A stretch of 64,000 nt of DNA, from NCBI RefSeq assembly GCF_030150205.1, contig NZ_JASLGT010000001.1, forward strand, positions 62,001 through 126,000, in the 5' to 3' direction. This DNA is from Niabella sp. (GTDB lineage Bacteria; Bacteroidota; Bacteroidia; Chitinophagales; Chitinophagaceae). Each line of letters opens with the position of its first letter. Within the stretch, counting starts at the first letter, position 1. The translations under genes were made by a program, and so were the position numbers. Positions 9,938 through 19,004 of this stretch are shown in pieces. A model generated the notes under the pieces. It made no database searches. It saw only the letters and a list, made by a program, of their open reading frames with translations, and was not told the DNA's origin.

Positions 9938-11776
9938 TCAGGCAATGCCCTTCAGGAATACAACCAGGTCGGTTTCTTTGTCCAGGTCAAATTTTTGTTT
10001 CAGCCGATATTTGGTCATGCGTACACTTTTAGGCTCTACATGCAGCAATCCCGCAATTTGTTTCGTATCCATTCCCAAATATAAATACGCACAATACTTC
10101 AGGTCGAGTGAGGTAAGTTTTTGAGCTGCACGCTCATGCACCTGTTTAAAAAAGTTGGGATGCACCTCCTGGATGCTAAACTTGGCTTTTTCAAAGTCGC
10201 CATCCAGCAGGTCCTCCTCGCGGATGATCTGTTGCATATTCACCGGCTGCTCGTCCTTTAATTTTTCTTTCAGATGCAGCAGCAATTCATTTTTATGTTG
10301 CACCTGCAATTGACTCATCATGATCTCATCCCGTAGTTTTAGCTGTTGCAGTTCCAGTAATTCCTGCTCCGCCTTTAAGCGCGCACGTTCTTCTTCCTGT
10401 AAACGCAGGCGGGTTTGAGCGTCGTGCTGCTCCGCTTTCAGTTTTTTTTCACGCTCCACGGAGTATTTCAAATTAAAATGGTACGACCGGAACATAAAAA
10501 AAGCGCCCAGCAAACCGATACCGGCCAGGCCAAAATAAAGGTGTTGAGCCTTTTGCTGGCTACGGGCCTTATCTTTTAATACCTGAACTTCCTGCTCCTT
10601 TTTTTCGGCCTGGTATTGCGCCTCTAGCTTATTCACCATCAACGCCTGATCTTCGTCAAACAATTTTGTATTATTGTCCAGCAGCTCCTTTTCCAGTTCA
10701 TAGGCTTTTGCATAATTGCCTTCCGCTGCATATAGGGCTGCCATATCCGATAACAGCGTATTGCGGGTATGATAAAAAGGTTTGGCAGCTTTGTCCAATG
10801 TTTGTTTTGCCTGCAAATAATACTGTGCTGCCTGGCCAAAATCATTAGCGCGTTTGGCCAGTGTTCCAAGTATCCCATAACAACTGGCAATAACATCCTG
10901 GTTATCGGTCAGGCCCGTTGCAGCAAACCGGAGGACCGACTCAAGTGTATCGGTAAGCGCCCGTCGAATCTGTGGGTCGTTAACAGGATAATATTTAAGA
11001 TAGTAGCTGGATAGGTTCATCCGGGCCAGGGCATAGGTATGATACGCCACTTTTCCCGGATATTGAAAGAACAGGTCGCCGGCAGCCCGGGAGTAGTACA
11101 TGGTAGAATCCAGGTCGGCCTGCTTTTTTTCCTTATCATACCGGTAAGGATATACTACGGCAAGCGCCGAATAGGCGGAGCTCAGCAGGTTCTGGTCCCC
11201 TGCCGCTAAGGCCGACGCAGCTGCTTTACCGGCATAATACAGACTTTTGGGGAAGTCATTATAAGTGGTATAAACGGTATATAAATAATAATAACATTTA
11301 GCCATCAGAAACGGATCCTTACCGGAGGGCTCCACATCTTTTAAGATCTGCTGGCACAGGGTCACCAATACATCATCCTTGTCAATATTGTAGTAAAAAA
11401 CGGCCCTGGCAAGCAGCGCATAGTCTTTCGCCAGGGGATCTTTTGACATCCCGGCCGTAAGAGCCGCCGAATCCAGGTACTGCTGCGCCAGCTTATAATC
11501 GCCCATATTTAGCCGGATATGGGTCAGCACCCCATAGGCCTTTGTCTTTTCCAGGTTGTCTTTTTGTGCATCCGCCAGGGCTACATACCTTTTTCCCGTT
11601 GCAACGGCGTCCTCATAGTGATCGTTGTACCGGTATGCTTCCGCCAGTTTAAAATACAGACCCGTTGTGGGAGTTCCGGCAAGTTCCATTTTTAAACTGT
11701 CGATATAGGAGCTTTGAGCACCGGCATTCATCAGGAACAGGATCACGATCCCCAGGGTAATTGCAACGCTTTTCAT
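9938..11776 (-). CDS. TPR-containing regulator with C-terminal LuxR-like HTH
   Basis: 612 residues. A signal peptide (~1-20) is followed by about 370 residues of tetratricopeptide-like helices, one membrane segment near residue 425 (hydrophobic run YFGLAGIGLLGAFFMF), a Lys/Glu/Gln-rich coiled coil (~440-520) and a C-terminal helix-turn-helix (~545-612; core LDLKYCAYLYLGMDTKQIAGL and VEPKSVRMTKYRLKQKF). This architecture is common in Bacteroidota: a sensor in the periplasm joined through the membrane to a cytoplasmic DNA-binding domain. It is transcribed away from the cluster at 12005-17049, with a 228-base gap that holds a palindrome, so it is a plausible regulator of that cluster. The signal it senses is unknown. 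Confidence 0.85.
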   Translation of the reverse strand: MKSVAITLGIVILFLMNAGAQSSYIDSLKMELAGTPTTGLYFKLAEAYRYNDHYEDAVATGKRYVALADAQKDNLEKTKAYGVLTHIRLNMGDYKLAQQYLDSAALTAGMSKDPLAKDYALLARAVFYYNIDKDDVLVTLCQQILKDVEPSGKDPFLMAKCYYYLYTVYTTYNDFPKSLYYAGKAAASALAAGDQNLLSSAYSALAVVYPYRYDKEKKQADLDSTMYYSRAAGDLFFQYPGKVAYHTYALARMNLSSYYLKYYPVNDPQIRRALTDTLESVLRFAATGLTDNQDVIASCYGILGTLAKRANDFGQAAQYYLQAKQTLDKAAKPFYHTRNTLLSDMAALYAAEGNYAKAYELEKELLDNNTKLFDEDQALMVNKLEAQYQAEKKEQEVQVLKDKARSQQKAQHLYFGLAGIGLLGAFFMFRSYHFNLKYSVEREKKLKAEQHDAQTRLRLQEEERARLKAEQELLELQQLKLRDEIMMSQLQVQHKNELLLHLKEKLKDEQPVNMQQIIREEDLLDGDFEKAKFSIQEVHPNFFKQVHERAAQKLTSLDLKYCAYLYLGMDTKQIAGLLHVEPKSVRMTKYRLKQKFDLDKETDLVVFLKGIA

Positions 11777-11879
11777 GGGGTGAATTTATAGAATTATTAC
11801 AGTCCGGCACCATATCTCCTGAAAAATCAGTCAGTCAGAATCGTTTTCAAAACAATGAATAACAGCAACTTAGAATTCA

Positions 11880-11945
11880 TGTAGACATTTTGTAGACGCG
11901 CCGCCTGACACATGTAGCCATTATGTAATGGTGCAAAATTTTGCA
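11880..11945. promoter_or_regulatory. Palindrome and direct repeats between regulator and membrane cluster
   Basis: A perfect 14-base palindrome TGCAAAATTTTGCA lies at 11932-11945. About 40 bases upstream, TGTAGAC occurs twice (from about 11880 and 11892), and a CATGTAGCC follows. They sit in the divergent gap between the TPR/LuxR-type regulator and the gene at 12005 and could be regulator binding sites. No clear TAnnTTTG box was found here. Confidence 0.35.
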
Positions 11946-12004
11946 AAGAGATCGTCTGACCGCAGTTTTGAGCCTGGTACGAATCACCTTTAAAAATCAA
12001 AACC

Positions 12005-12331
12005 ATGCGTAACAAAGACCTCTCCGTAATTGCCTACCTTACTATTTTTGGCTGGTTATATGCCTATATCAAAGGAAAAGATCAGGCAGACAGTCTGCTG
12101 AAGTATCATTTGCGCCAGTTCTTCGGGCTCTTCCTGCTGTCGCTTATCATCAATATTGCAATTACCATCCTGGTCCGCGCCATTCCCGGAATCGGGTTTA
12201 TTTCTTATCTGAGCGGCATCGCATTCCTGGCCTTATGGATTTTTGGCTTACTGAATGCCATCAACGGGGTTCAAAAAAGCATTCCCCTGGTGGGAAAATT
12301 TTTTGAAGATAAATTTTCTTTTATCGGTTAG
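12005..12331 (+). CDS. Small membrane protein, DUF4870/Tic20-like
   Basis: 108 residues with three to four hydrophobic segments (~8-20, ~38-58, ~62-90). It begins with N-K-D-L-S-V-I-A-Y-L-T-I-F-G-W, holds the Y-H-x-R-Q pattern at ~34-38 and ends with charged FEDKFSFIG. This layout fits the DUF4870 family of small inner-membrane proteins, whose role is unknown; the assignment is by resemblance. It is the first gene of a same-strand series up to 17049 and is divergent from the TPR/LuxR-type regulator. The next supported gene begins 158 bases on. Confidence 0.7.
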   Translation: MRNKDLSVIAYLTIFGWLYAYIKGKDQADSLLKYHLRQFFGLFLLSLIINIAITILVRAIPGIGFISYLSGIAFLALWIFGLLNAINGVQKSIPLVGKFFEDKFSFIG

Positions 12332-12489
12332 TATAAACACGTAACACCCCTGCGTTATCCCGGCCGTTGCCACCTGCTATACGGTTATATTACCTGTAAC
12401 CAGCGATCGTCTTAAAACACCCAGACGCAACCGAACGGCAATACAGATTGCTGCGGCTCCTCCGGTTAAATACTTTTCAGCACTTTGGT

Positions 12490-12663
12490 ATGGAAAAAAT
12501 CATTTACACCCGGATCCCGATCCAATTTATGTTAATCGCCCGTTTTTGCATGAATGGAAAACCAAAAAAGGTTGTACTTTCACAAGCAGGGTCTGCAAGG
12601 GCCCTGCAGGAACTTATGAATGAATTAACCGGGTTCTCCGGTCAACCGTTGTTTAAAAATTAA
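12490..12663 (+). CDS. Hypothetical 57-aa protein upstream of the SPFH gene
   Basis: 57 residues from Met-Glu-Lys-Ile-Ile-Tyr-Thr; a longer frame from 12448 has an unlikely N-terminus. It ends 3 bases before the SPFH start, which argues for translation in the same transcript. The C-terminal half is a single amphipathic helix (SARALQELMNELTGF). No family is recognised. It may be a real small partner of the SPFH protein or a leader frame; the evidence is only position and codon-like composition. Confidence 0.4.
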   Translation: MEKIIYTRIPIQFMLIARFCMNGKPKKVVLSQAGSARALQELMNELTGFSGQPLFKN

Positions 12664-12666
12664 AAG

Positions 12667-13635
12667 ATGAGCTTACCTTTTATTGAAATCATAGAGTCGC
12701 CCACACCCGACCCCAACCTCCTGATGTGGAAATTTGCCGACAAAGACAGGGAAATTAAAAAGGGGGCCAGGCTTACGGTAAGAGAAAGCCAGCAGGCCAT
12801 GTTGCTGAATGAGGGACAACTGGCCGATGTTTTCTCCCCAGGGCTGCATACGCTTTCAACAGAAAACATTCCCATCATCAGTCGCCTTAAAGGATGGAAA
12901 TATGGATTTGAAAGTCCTTTTAAAGCAGATATATACTTTTTTAATACCTATCATTTTATTAATAACAAATGGGGAACACCCGCCCCCATCTTAATGAATG
13001 ATCCCCAGTTTGGCCAGGTGCGTGTACGTGCTTTTGGCAGTTTTGATATAAAAATTGCAGATCCCGGCACCTTTTTCAAAACCTATGCCGGTACATTCCC
13101 CCGGCTGACCATTTTTGAGCTGCAGGCCCAATTGCGCGATTTTGTGGCACCTAAGTTTGGAGAGGTGCTGGCAAACGAGCAGATCCCCGTAACAGCGGTT
13201 GCCGGCAATATCACGGAGCTGGGTAAAAAGATCGAGCCATACCTGAAACCCTATTTTGCCACGCTGGGCCTGGAACTGACACAGTTCGTTATTACCAGCG
13301 TAACACTGCCGGAAGAAGTAACCACATTCTACGATAAGGTTACCAATATGAATATGATAACTGATATGGACAAGTTTACAAAATTCAATACCGCCAATGC
13401 AATTGGAGACAAAGGCACGGCATTGAACGATGCCACTCAAACGGCTATGGCCATGGGGATGATGATGAACCAGTTTCAGCAAAATAATTCAAACGCTGCA
13501 ACACCACAGGCGGCTGCAGCGCCCCAGGCAGATATTACGGCAAAGCTGCAGCAGCTCAAAACACTTTTTGAAAACGGGCTGATTGATGATGAAGAATATA
13601 AAACAAAAAAAGCTGAACTCTTAACCCAGTTATAA
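12667..13635 (+). CDS. SPFH-domain protein with C-terminal SHOCT (YdjI/virion-core-like)
   Basis: 322 residues. Residues ~20-240 are an SPFH (band 7) domain of the YdjI or 'virion core protein' type, beginning with L-M-W-K-F and containing V-R-E-S-Q-Q-A-M-L-L. A Met/Gln/Ala-rich linker (~240-290) leads to a SHOCT-type helix hairpin (~293-322: LFENGLIDDEEYKTKKAELL). SPFH proteins form membrane-associated scaffolds; in Bacillus the relative YdjI is brought to the membrane by partner proteins under envelope stress. Its stop codon overlaps the start of the zinc-ribbon gene by one base (TAATG), so the two are translationally coupled. The role here is inferred from family and neighbours. Confidence 0.85.
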   Translation: MSLPFIEIIESPTPDPNLLMWKFADKDREIKKGARLTVRESQQAMLLNEGQLADVFSPGLHTLSTENIPIISRLKGWKYGFESPFKADIYFFNTYHFINNKWGTPAPILMNDPQFGQVRVRAFGSFDIKIADPGTFFKTYAGTFPRLTIFELQAQLRDFVAPKFGEVLANEQIPVTAVAGNITELGKKIEPYLKPYFATLGLELTQFVITSVTLPEEVTTFYDKVTNMNMITDMDKFTKFNTANAIGDKGTALNDATQTAMAMGMMMNQFQQNNSNAATPQAAAAPQADITAKLQQLKTLFENGLIDDEEYKTKKAELLTQL

Positions 13636-13886
13636 TGGAAGAAAAAAAAGCACCATCCTTTTTAGAAAAATTAAAAGCCAAAGCACAGGCACAGGAAAAA
13701 TACGGTGGTCCTGTAACAGAAACAGCGGCCAGTATGGGCGCCCGCACCTGTCCTAACTGCGGGGCCGGAAGAGCTAAAGATGATGGCATTACCCATTGTG
13801 CCTATTGCGGTTTTGAATTTTTACAGGTAACGCTTACCGATGGATTACATATTAAAAAGGAAGACAATTCCAGGGAAAATCAATAG
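13635..13886 (+). CDS. Zinc-ribbon protein, 83 aa
   Basis: 83 residues. Residues 1-25 are Lys/Glu-rich and probably helical. Two Cys pairs follow (CPNC at ~39-42 and CAYC at ~55-58), a clear zinc ribbon, then a short strand region and a charged tail. There is no membrane segment. It overlaps the SPFH gene by one base and probably works with it. Zinc-ribbon proteins next to YdjI-type SPFH proteins are a known pattern in Firmicutes (YdjG), but this one is shorter and lacks the membrane part. Its function is not known. Confidence 0.8.
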   Translation: MEEKKAPSFLEKLKAKAQAQEKYGGPVTETAASMGARTCPNCGAGRAKDDGITHCAYCGFEFLQVTLTDGLHIKKEDNSRENQ

Positions 13887-13997
13887 CCGTTTCCAAAGAG
13901 CGCTTTCGGAAACCCTTGCCGGCCGGGTTCCGGAACCTTATTAATGCAATCAGCGGACGCCGACCATATGCATCGCTTCATACTTTAAAAACAATGT

Positions 13998-14807
13998 ATG
14001 TTTGGTTTATTTGACAATAAAAAGAAAACCGGTGATCCGGTACCATCAGAATGGACACAACAGATCCGCGAAACCCAGGAGCGCTGGTTCGTGTTTCTTC
14101 AAAAACTGGAAGAGCGGGTGGAGGAGCTTTGCCAGGCAGCCATCCCGGAGTTAAAAGCAATGCGTAGCAGCACCAACGCCGTATATGAAGCCAATATCGG
14201 CCAGGTATGGAGCGGCATCCGCGGACAGATCAACCAGGTACGGGAAAAAGCCCGGCAAACAGAAGAACAAAAGATCCGCCCCTTTTACCGCCAGCTGGAT
14301 AGTGCAGGGCTTTCGTATACCGCAGCCTTACAGTTCAGTGAGGCCTGCGCGGAACGGTACCGCCGGTTTGAGGATTTTTGCAACGACTGGCAAACACAAC
14401 TCGAAGCCGCTACCAGGCAGGACCACGAAGCCCTGTATCAAAAAATCCTGGAGGAGCATGAGCAACTGAAGCACCAGTTCAAATGCCAGCAATGCGGCGC
14501 GCCCATTTACCTGGAAAAGATTTACTTTACCACCAGTTATCTGCAATGCCCCGCCTGTCGCACCCAAAACACCTATGAGCCCAGTACGCTTGCCAAAAGC
14601 CTGAACTGGATTGCACGGGATCTTGCCGAAGAGCGCACGGCGCACCTGCTGGATGCCTACAACAAGGATGCCGAGCACAACCCGGATCTTTACCGCAATT
14701 ATCTGCGGATGATGTTCGACGAATGGAACCGGATCGTACCCGATATGGCCGCTTCCAATGAAAAATTTTACCAGCGGCAACTCGACGACTTCAACAAATC
14801 TGTCTGA
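13998..14807 (+). CDS. Coiled-coil protein with internal zinc ribbon
   Basis: 269 residues. Residues ~15-155 are almost wholly helical and rich in Glu, Gln and Arg, likely a long coiled coil. A zinc ribbon lies at ~160-190 (CQQC then CPAC about 20 residues on). The remainder (~195-269) is again helical and charged. No family name is recognised. It starts 111 bases after the zinc-ribbon gene and 37 bases before the next gene, so it is likely part of the SPFH cluster. The coiled coil plus metal-binding knot suggests a structural or adaptor protein and not an enzyme. Confidence 0.75.
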   Translation: MFGLFDNKKKTGDPVPSEWTQQIRETQERWFVFLQKLEERVEELCQAAIPELKAMRSSTNAVYEANIGQVWSGIRGQINQVREKARQTEEQKIRPFYRQLDSAGLSYTAALQFSEACAERYRRFEDFCNDWQTQLEAATRQDHEALYQKILEEHEQLKHQFKCQQCGAPIYLEKIYFTTSYLQCPACRTQNTYEPSTLAKSLNWIARDLAEERTAHLLDAYNKDAEHNPDLYRNYLRMMFDEWNRIVPDMAASNEKFYQRQLDDFNKSV

Positions 14808-14844
14808 TCTTCTATCTATTCATAACACTTAAAAAGTAACCACC

Positions 14845-15837
14845 ATGTTTAAAAAATTTCTGAATAACCTTATGGGCAATGATGAAGCTCCTAAAAAACA
14901 CCAGGAGCAAACGCAAGCCTCATACGGCCAGTTTACGCATCACAGTGCCGAAGATGCAGATAATAATGAAGCTTCGGTATCCAACCGGCATCAGTACCGG
15001 TTTGATCCCCAAACACAGCACGGCACGCACTATTCCAAAGATGCATTTGATGCAGCCGCAAACCGGCATTATGAGGAGCTGCTGGCTAACCAGGACGAAG
15101 CCCTGAGCGAAAACGAAAAACGGAATTTAAAAAGAGAAGCCGTTACGCAGCTATACCTGCAATGGAACGGACATAATTATGACCAGCTGGTACAATTTGA
15201 AATGGCCAATTCCATGGAGCTTACCGGCTATGCCACCCAGGGATTCAACCAGGTGCAGGAAGCAGGAAACCCATTGTATGAGCCCATCCATGGCATTTCA
15301 CTTTATGATTATGCCGGCATTGCACATGCAATGACACAAAACATCCCGGAAGCCGCCATATTAAAGGCAATGGGTATTGAGAAAGCGGTATGGGAGGAAG
15401 TAAACCTGCTTTGGCCGGAACGGATGAAAGAGGATGCCAGTTTTGGCATTATGACGAAGTATGGCGAATATTTTGCGATCGCCGGCGAGCATCCTAAACT
15501 GGCAGACCTGAAACCTGCTACAGCAGCCAGCCCCGAAGGAAATTCGAACCTGGAAAAATTAAAAACCGACCGGTATTTTTATGAAGAGCTTTGCGGTGCA
15601 AGAACAGCGGCTTACGAATACGGTTTGGATGGCGCTCAGTGGATACTGGAAAACTTCGGCATCAACCTCTCCGATTTCCAGGCGGTTGCCATGAACTGGA
15701 TGACCGCGCAAAATCAGCAGTTCAACAGCAACGAAATTCACCATTATATGGATTATCAGCTGCAAAAGCAAAAAGAATACGCAGAACAGTTTGCAAAAGA
15801 GCAGGGCGGTAATATTGCAGATGATGTTACATTCTAA
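14845..15837 (+). CDS. Hypothetical protein, probably DUF6620-type
   Basis: 330 residues, soluble, acidic and Gln/Asn/His-rich, with no signal peptide. Residues 1-60 look disordered. A distinctive region at ~150-210 contains GISLYDYAGIAHAM, ILKAMGIEKAVWEEVN and a W-P-E-R-M segment, which recalls the DUF6620 family; this is from memory and not a confirmed match. The C-terminus ends in a Gln/Lys/Glu-rich helix. It belongs to the SPFH cluster by strand and spacing (37 bases after the coiled-coil zinc-ribbon gene). No function is known. Confidence 0.7.
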   Translation: MFKKFLNNLMGNDEAPKKHQEQTQASYGQFTHHSAEDADNNEASVSNRHQYRFDPQTQHGTHYSKDAFDAAANRHYEELLANQDEALSENEKRNLKREAVTQLYLQWNGHNYDQLVQFEMANSMELTGYATQGFNQVQEAGNPLYEPIHGISLYDYAGIAHAMTQNIPEAAILKAMGIEKAVWEEVNLLWPERMKEDASFGIMTKYGEYFAIAGEHPKLADLKPATAASPEGNSNLEKLKTDRYFYEELCGARTAAYEYGLDGAQWILENFGINLSDFQAVAMNWMTAQNQQFNSNEIHHYMDYQLQKQKEYAEQFAKEQGGNIADDVTF

Positions 15838-16082
15838 AACGCGATCGTATCGTATTTAAAGGAAGCATACATAAACTGGTTACATTTCCTGCAATCCCGG
15901 CCGAAGTATCTGGCATCATCCGGCATTAAAAGGAAGCCCTGCCATATCCGCTGCCGGTTGCCCTTAAAAGCAGCGGAAACTTAATACACAACGACTATAA
16001 GCACTGCAGTAATCCACCGGTTGACCCGGTGTGCGGCAGTTCTTTATCTTATTCATACACAAACATGCCATAAAAAAAGCAC

Positions 16083-16547
16083 ATGCAATCATTAAAACAC
16101 TTTACCGCAGAGGGAAACGTTTACAAAATGAAGCCTTCCTATTTGCTGCCCATTACCCTCATTGTTATTTTACCCCTCCTCAGTTATCTCATACTCCGGG
16201 AAGGCAAATATCCCGTTATTGGCTGGATCGTGCTGGTGATGGCCATCCTGGGGTTTTCGGGAATGATCTCCCGGTCACTGGTTATTGACCTGAACACCCG
16301 GGAAATACGGGCCAAGGCCGCCCTGCTCCGGCCAGCGGTACGGATCCCGTTGGCCGACTTCCAAAATTTTGAGCTCCATCAATTAAAACAGGGACTTTTC
16401 ACCACTAATACTTCTTTGAATATTTGTTATCTGAAAGATGGAAAAACAAAACGCGCCCTCATTGCCCAGGGGGTTACTACCCGGGCTATGCAGCGCATTT
16501 TAAACGAAATCGATGAAATCATCAGTAATTATGACAGCCCGAGATAA
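16083..16547 (+). CDS. Two-helix membrane protein, 154 aa
   Basis: 154 residues. Two hydrophobic segments (~20-38 and ~44-62) separated by a short charged turn (R-E-G-K-Y) are followed by a cytoplasmic domain of ~90 residues with strand-helix patterns similar to PH-like domains (SLVIDLNTREIRAKAALLRP). A later start at 16128 (Met-Lys-Pro-Ser-Tyr) is possible and would shorten the N-terminus by 15. The next gene overlaps it by 17 bases. The two proteins share the same plan and are probably a membrane-bound pair, perhaps the anchors of the SPFH cluster. No family is recognised. Confidence 0.7.
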   Translation: MQSLKHFTAEGNVYKMKPSYLLPITLIVILPLLSYLILREGKYPVIGWIVLVMAILGFSGMISRSLVIDLNTREIRAKAALLRPAVRIPLADFQNFELHQLKQGLFTTNTSLNICYLKDGKTKRALIAQGVTTRAMQRILNEIDEIISNYDSPR

Positions 16548-17049
16548 ATATAAAGTAGCAGAAACCGCTCAGTCCGTTTCCTTACAGCCACACTACTACC
16601 TGTTAAAAAACCTGTTCTGGTTTTTTATCGCGATAGTGGGTATTGCCGGTGCCGTTTTTATCTTTTACCAGCAATTAGGAGAAGCCGGTCAGGTATTTGG
16701 TTATTCCATTATGGCATACCTGTTCCTGCATGGGTTGTATGATTTCCTTTTCCGGATAAATGTGCGTTATGTATTTGACAAAACCGGCAATGCGGTTTAT
16801 AAGATCAATACACCGTTTCTGAAAAAACGTTTAATGTCGCTGAACGAGCTGGTGATCTTTACCCGTTCTGAACAGGGCGCCTGGCATTATGCAATGGGTG
16901 CCAGGAAAAAACAATTTATAAAAAGCTATGCCATCAGTGAAGACTTTGGATCCGGGAAGAAAAGTGAACGGTTGCTGGGGGCCTATGAGGCGGAGGTATT
17001 AGACCCCATCCTGCGGCTAAGCGCCACATCCCCGGTACCCGGGAAATAA
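16531..17049 (+). CDS. Two-helix membrane protein, 172 aa
   Basis: 172 residues from Met-Thr-Ala-Arg-Asp; an ATG at 16513 is also in frame but would increase the overlap with the previous gene. Two membrane segments (~28-46 and ~55-75) precede a soluble domain with the same strand pattern as its neighbour (YVFDKTGNAVYKINTPF compared with LVIDLNTREIRAKAALL). It is thus a likely distant paralogue. It overlaps the preceding gene by 17 bases (translational coupling). Its 3' end runs directly into the second repeat block. No family is recognised. Confidence 0.7.
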   Translation: MTARDKYKVAETAQSVSLQPHYYLLKNLFWFFIAIVGIAGAVFIFYQQLGEAGQVFGYSIMAYLFLHGLYDFLFRINVRYVFDKTGNAVYKINTPFLKKRLMSLNELVIFTRSEQGAWHYAMGARKKQFIKSYAISEDFGSGKKSERLLGAYEAEVLDPILRLSATSPVPGK

Positions 17050-17051
17050 TC

Positions 17052-17400
17052 CTTGCGGCCAAAAATTGAACCGCAAAGAATACGCAGTGACCTCGCAAAG
17101 GCCGCCCTGAAATGTTGTTATGCTGCGGGAATAAGTCGTTGCGTTCTTAGTGAAGCCCTGGCGCACCTTGCGGTTGAAAATTGAAACGCAAAGGTCCGCG
17201 AGGATCGCGCAAAGGCCGCTATGAAATGTTGCTATGCTGCGGGAATAAGTCGTCGCGTTCTTAGCGAAGTCCTGGCGCACCTTGCGGTTGAAAATTGAAA
17301 CGCAAAGGCCGCGATGAAATTTTGTAATACAACGGGAATAAACCCTTGCGCTCCTGGCGGATTCCTTGTGCACATTGCGGTTAAAAATATAAACCTTGAA
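17052..17400. repeat. Second block of the intergenic repeat family, three units
   Basis: Units are anchored at ATGTTGTTATG (17112), ATGTTGCTATG (17226) and ATTTTGTAATA (17319), 114 and 93 bases apart. They share GCGGGAATAA and the TTGCGGTT/CGCAAAG pieces with the block at 9172-9615, in the same orientation. Extra pieces GTTCTTAGTGAAGCC and CTGGCGCACC are found here and in the third block but not in the first, so blocks two and three form a closer subfamily. It starts two bases after the stop codon of the gene at 16531. The rest of the gap to 17532 holds nothing recognisable. Confidence 0.85.
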
Positions 17401-17532
17401 GGGTAAAGATATTCAGCAACAATCTTTCAAGGGCACCTGTTGTATTTCCCGCAGTTGATCATTGCAGAGATTCTTTAAAAAAACCGGAATAAATCCCTCA
17501 TTTTTGCGGCCAACAACCAATTTCCATTTATC

Positions 17533-18738
17533 ATGAAAACAAGTTCATTAAAAGATAATCGACGGTCTTTCTTAAAAGGAAGTCTGGCCCTGGGTGGCAT
17601 CGCCCTTCTAAATCCGCAAAAAGCCCTGGCCGCTGCAACTGAAAAAGAAGAAGGCTTTAAAGTCATTGCGGGCCCGTACCTGCAAACAAACTTTGGCAAC
17701 AGTATTTCCATTTTATGGATCACCAATAAGAATGCCGCAAGCTGGGTTACTTATGGAACGGCTGCAGATGATCTTAACCTCAAAGCGTTTGGCAAAAGTG
17801 AACTGGGATTAAAGCCCGCCGGAAGGATCAATTGCGTAACCCTTACCAACCTGAGGCCCGGCGCCACTTATTATTATAAGATCGCATCAAAGGAAATAAA
17901 AGATTTTCAGCCCTATAAGCTTACCTATGGGGAAGAGCTGAGTGGAAATACCGAACAGTTCATCAACACCGATACGGCAAAAGATTCCGTTTCCTTTGTG
18001 ATGCTGAATGATATCCACGACCGTCCCCAGTCCATACCGCACCTTCTGAACCTGGACAAGGGCCATCAACGCGATTTTGTTTTTTTTAACGGTGATGTTT
18101 TTGACTACCAAACCGATGAACAACAGATCATCGATCATATGCTGCAGCCCTGCGATCTGTTTGCCAGAAGTCTTCCTTTTGTGTATGTACGCGGCAACCA
18201 TGAAACCCGCGGGAAGTTTGCACGCGATTTTTCCTCCTATTTTCACCATGTAGGACATACGGCCTTTACATTAGGCCCTGTTCGCTTTGTAATCCTGGAT
18301 ACCGGCGAAGACAAGGAAGACACCCATCCTGTTTATGCAGGCATTGTAGATTTTGATACCTACCGGCTGGAGCAGGCGCAATGGCTGGAACAGGAGATCA
18401 GCAGTAAAGCCTTTAAGAACGCACCCTTTCGCATTGTGATGATGCATATACCACCCCGTTATTCCGGAGATGCCCATGGTGCGGTGCATTGTACACAGGT
18501 GTTTGAACCGTTGTTAAACAAAGGTAAGGTAGACCTCGTGCTGAGTGGTCATACCCACCGGTACAAGGTACATCCGCCCGACAAAAATGGCAACCACTAC
18601 CCCATCATCATTGGTGGCGGTCCCAGGGACGGGTCCCGTACCATTACCCAGGTTGCCGCTTCCAAAAAAGAGATCAGCGTTCGCATGCTGGACGATTCGG
18701 GCAAAGAAGTAGGCAGTTACCTGGTAACAAGAAGATAA
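17533..18738 (+). CDS. Exported metallophosphoesterase with Tat-type signal
   Basis: 401 residues. The N-terminus has Arg-Arg-Ser-Phe-Leu-Lys-Gly followed by a hydrophobic run ending near Ala-Leu-Ala-Ala, a twin-arginine signal. A fibronectin-like N-terminal domain (~40-130) resembles purple acid phosphatases. The calcineurin-like catalytic domain follows with its metal motifs: NDIHD, FFNGDVFD, RGNHETRG, MMHIPPRY and LSGHTHRY. It probably hydrolyses phosphate esters in the periplasm. A TatA gene occurs in this window (33957), so the export route exists. It is flanked by repeats upstream and stands alone. The natural substrate is unknown. A CATTTTTG, near the -7 consensus, lies about 40 bases upstream. 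Confidence 0.88.
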   Translation: MKTSSLKDNRRSFLKGSLALGGIALLNPQKALAAATEKEEGFKVIAGPYLQTNFGNSISILWITNKNAASWVTYGTAADDLNLKAFGKSELGLKPAGRINCVTLTNLRPGATYYYKIASKEIKDFQPYKLTYGEELSGNTEQFINTDTAKDSVSFVMLNDIHDRPQSIPHLLNLDKGHQRDFVFFNGDVFDYQTDEQQIIDHMLQPCDLFARSLPFVYVRGNHETRGKFARDFSSYFHHVGHTAFTLGPVRFVILDTGEDKEDTHPVYAGIVDFDTYRLEQAQWLEQEISSKAFKNAPFRIVMMHIPPRYSGDAHGAVHCTQVFEPLLNKGKVDLVLSGHTHRYKVHPPDKNGNHYPIIIGGGPRDGSRTITQVAASKKEISVRMLDDSGKEVGSYLVTRR

Positions 18739-18931
18739 ATTATTTTTACGGTCGCTACGGTTTTTGTCCAGGTTAAAGACGGAGGCCGAAGAAACAGAAA
18801 GGCGCTAAGCTGCACGGATTCTTTTCACGCGGCCTGGCGCCTTTGTTGTGCGTGGCCGTATAAAGCGATACGATTTTAATTCCGCCTTCAAATAAAAAGA
18901 CAAACAATATTATTTTTAAACCCTGAAAGGA

Positions 18932-18963
18932 TTTGACACAAAATCAAAATAATTTAATTTTGT
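18932..18963 (+). promoter_or_regulatory. Promoter and overlapping dyad of the fructan operon
   Basis: TTTG (18932-18935), a 19-base spacer and TAATTTTG (18955-18962) match the Bacteroidota consensus exactly. An 11-bp inverted repeat with one mismatch (18938-18948 with 18953-18963) covers the spacer and the -7 box, which is where a repressor would bind. Transcription would start near 18969, 36 bases before the sugar porter start. Confidence 0.75.
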
Positions 18964-19004
18964 CCTTACTGTTTTCATGACACCATTAAAATAACGATTG
19001 ACAT

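Noticed and set aside
17017..17373. Minus-strand frame of 118 codons
   Set aside because: It is a translation of the second repeat block and has repeated peptides only.
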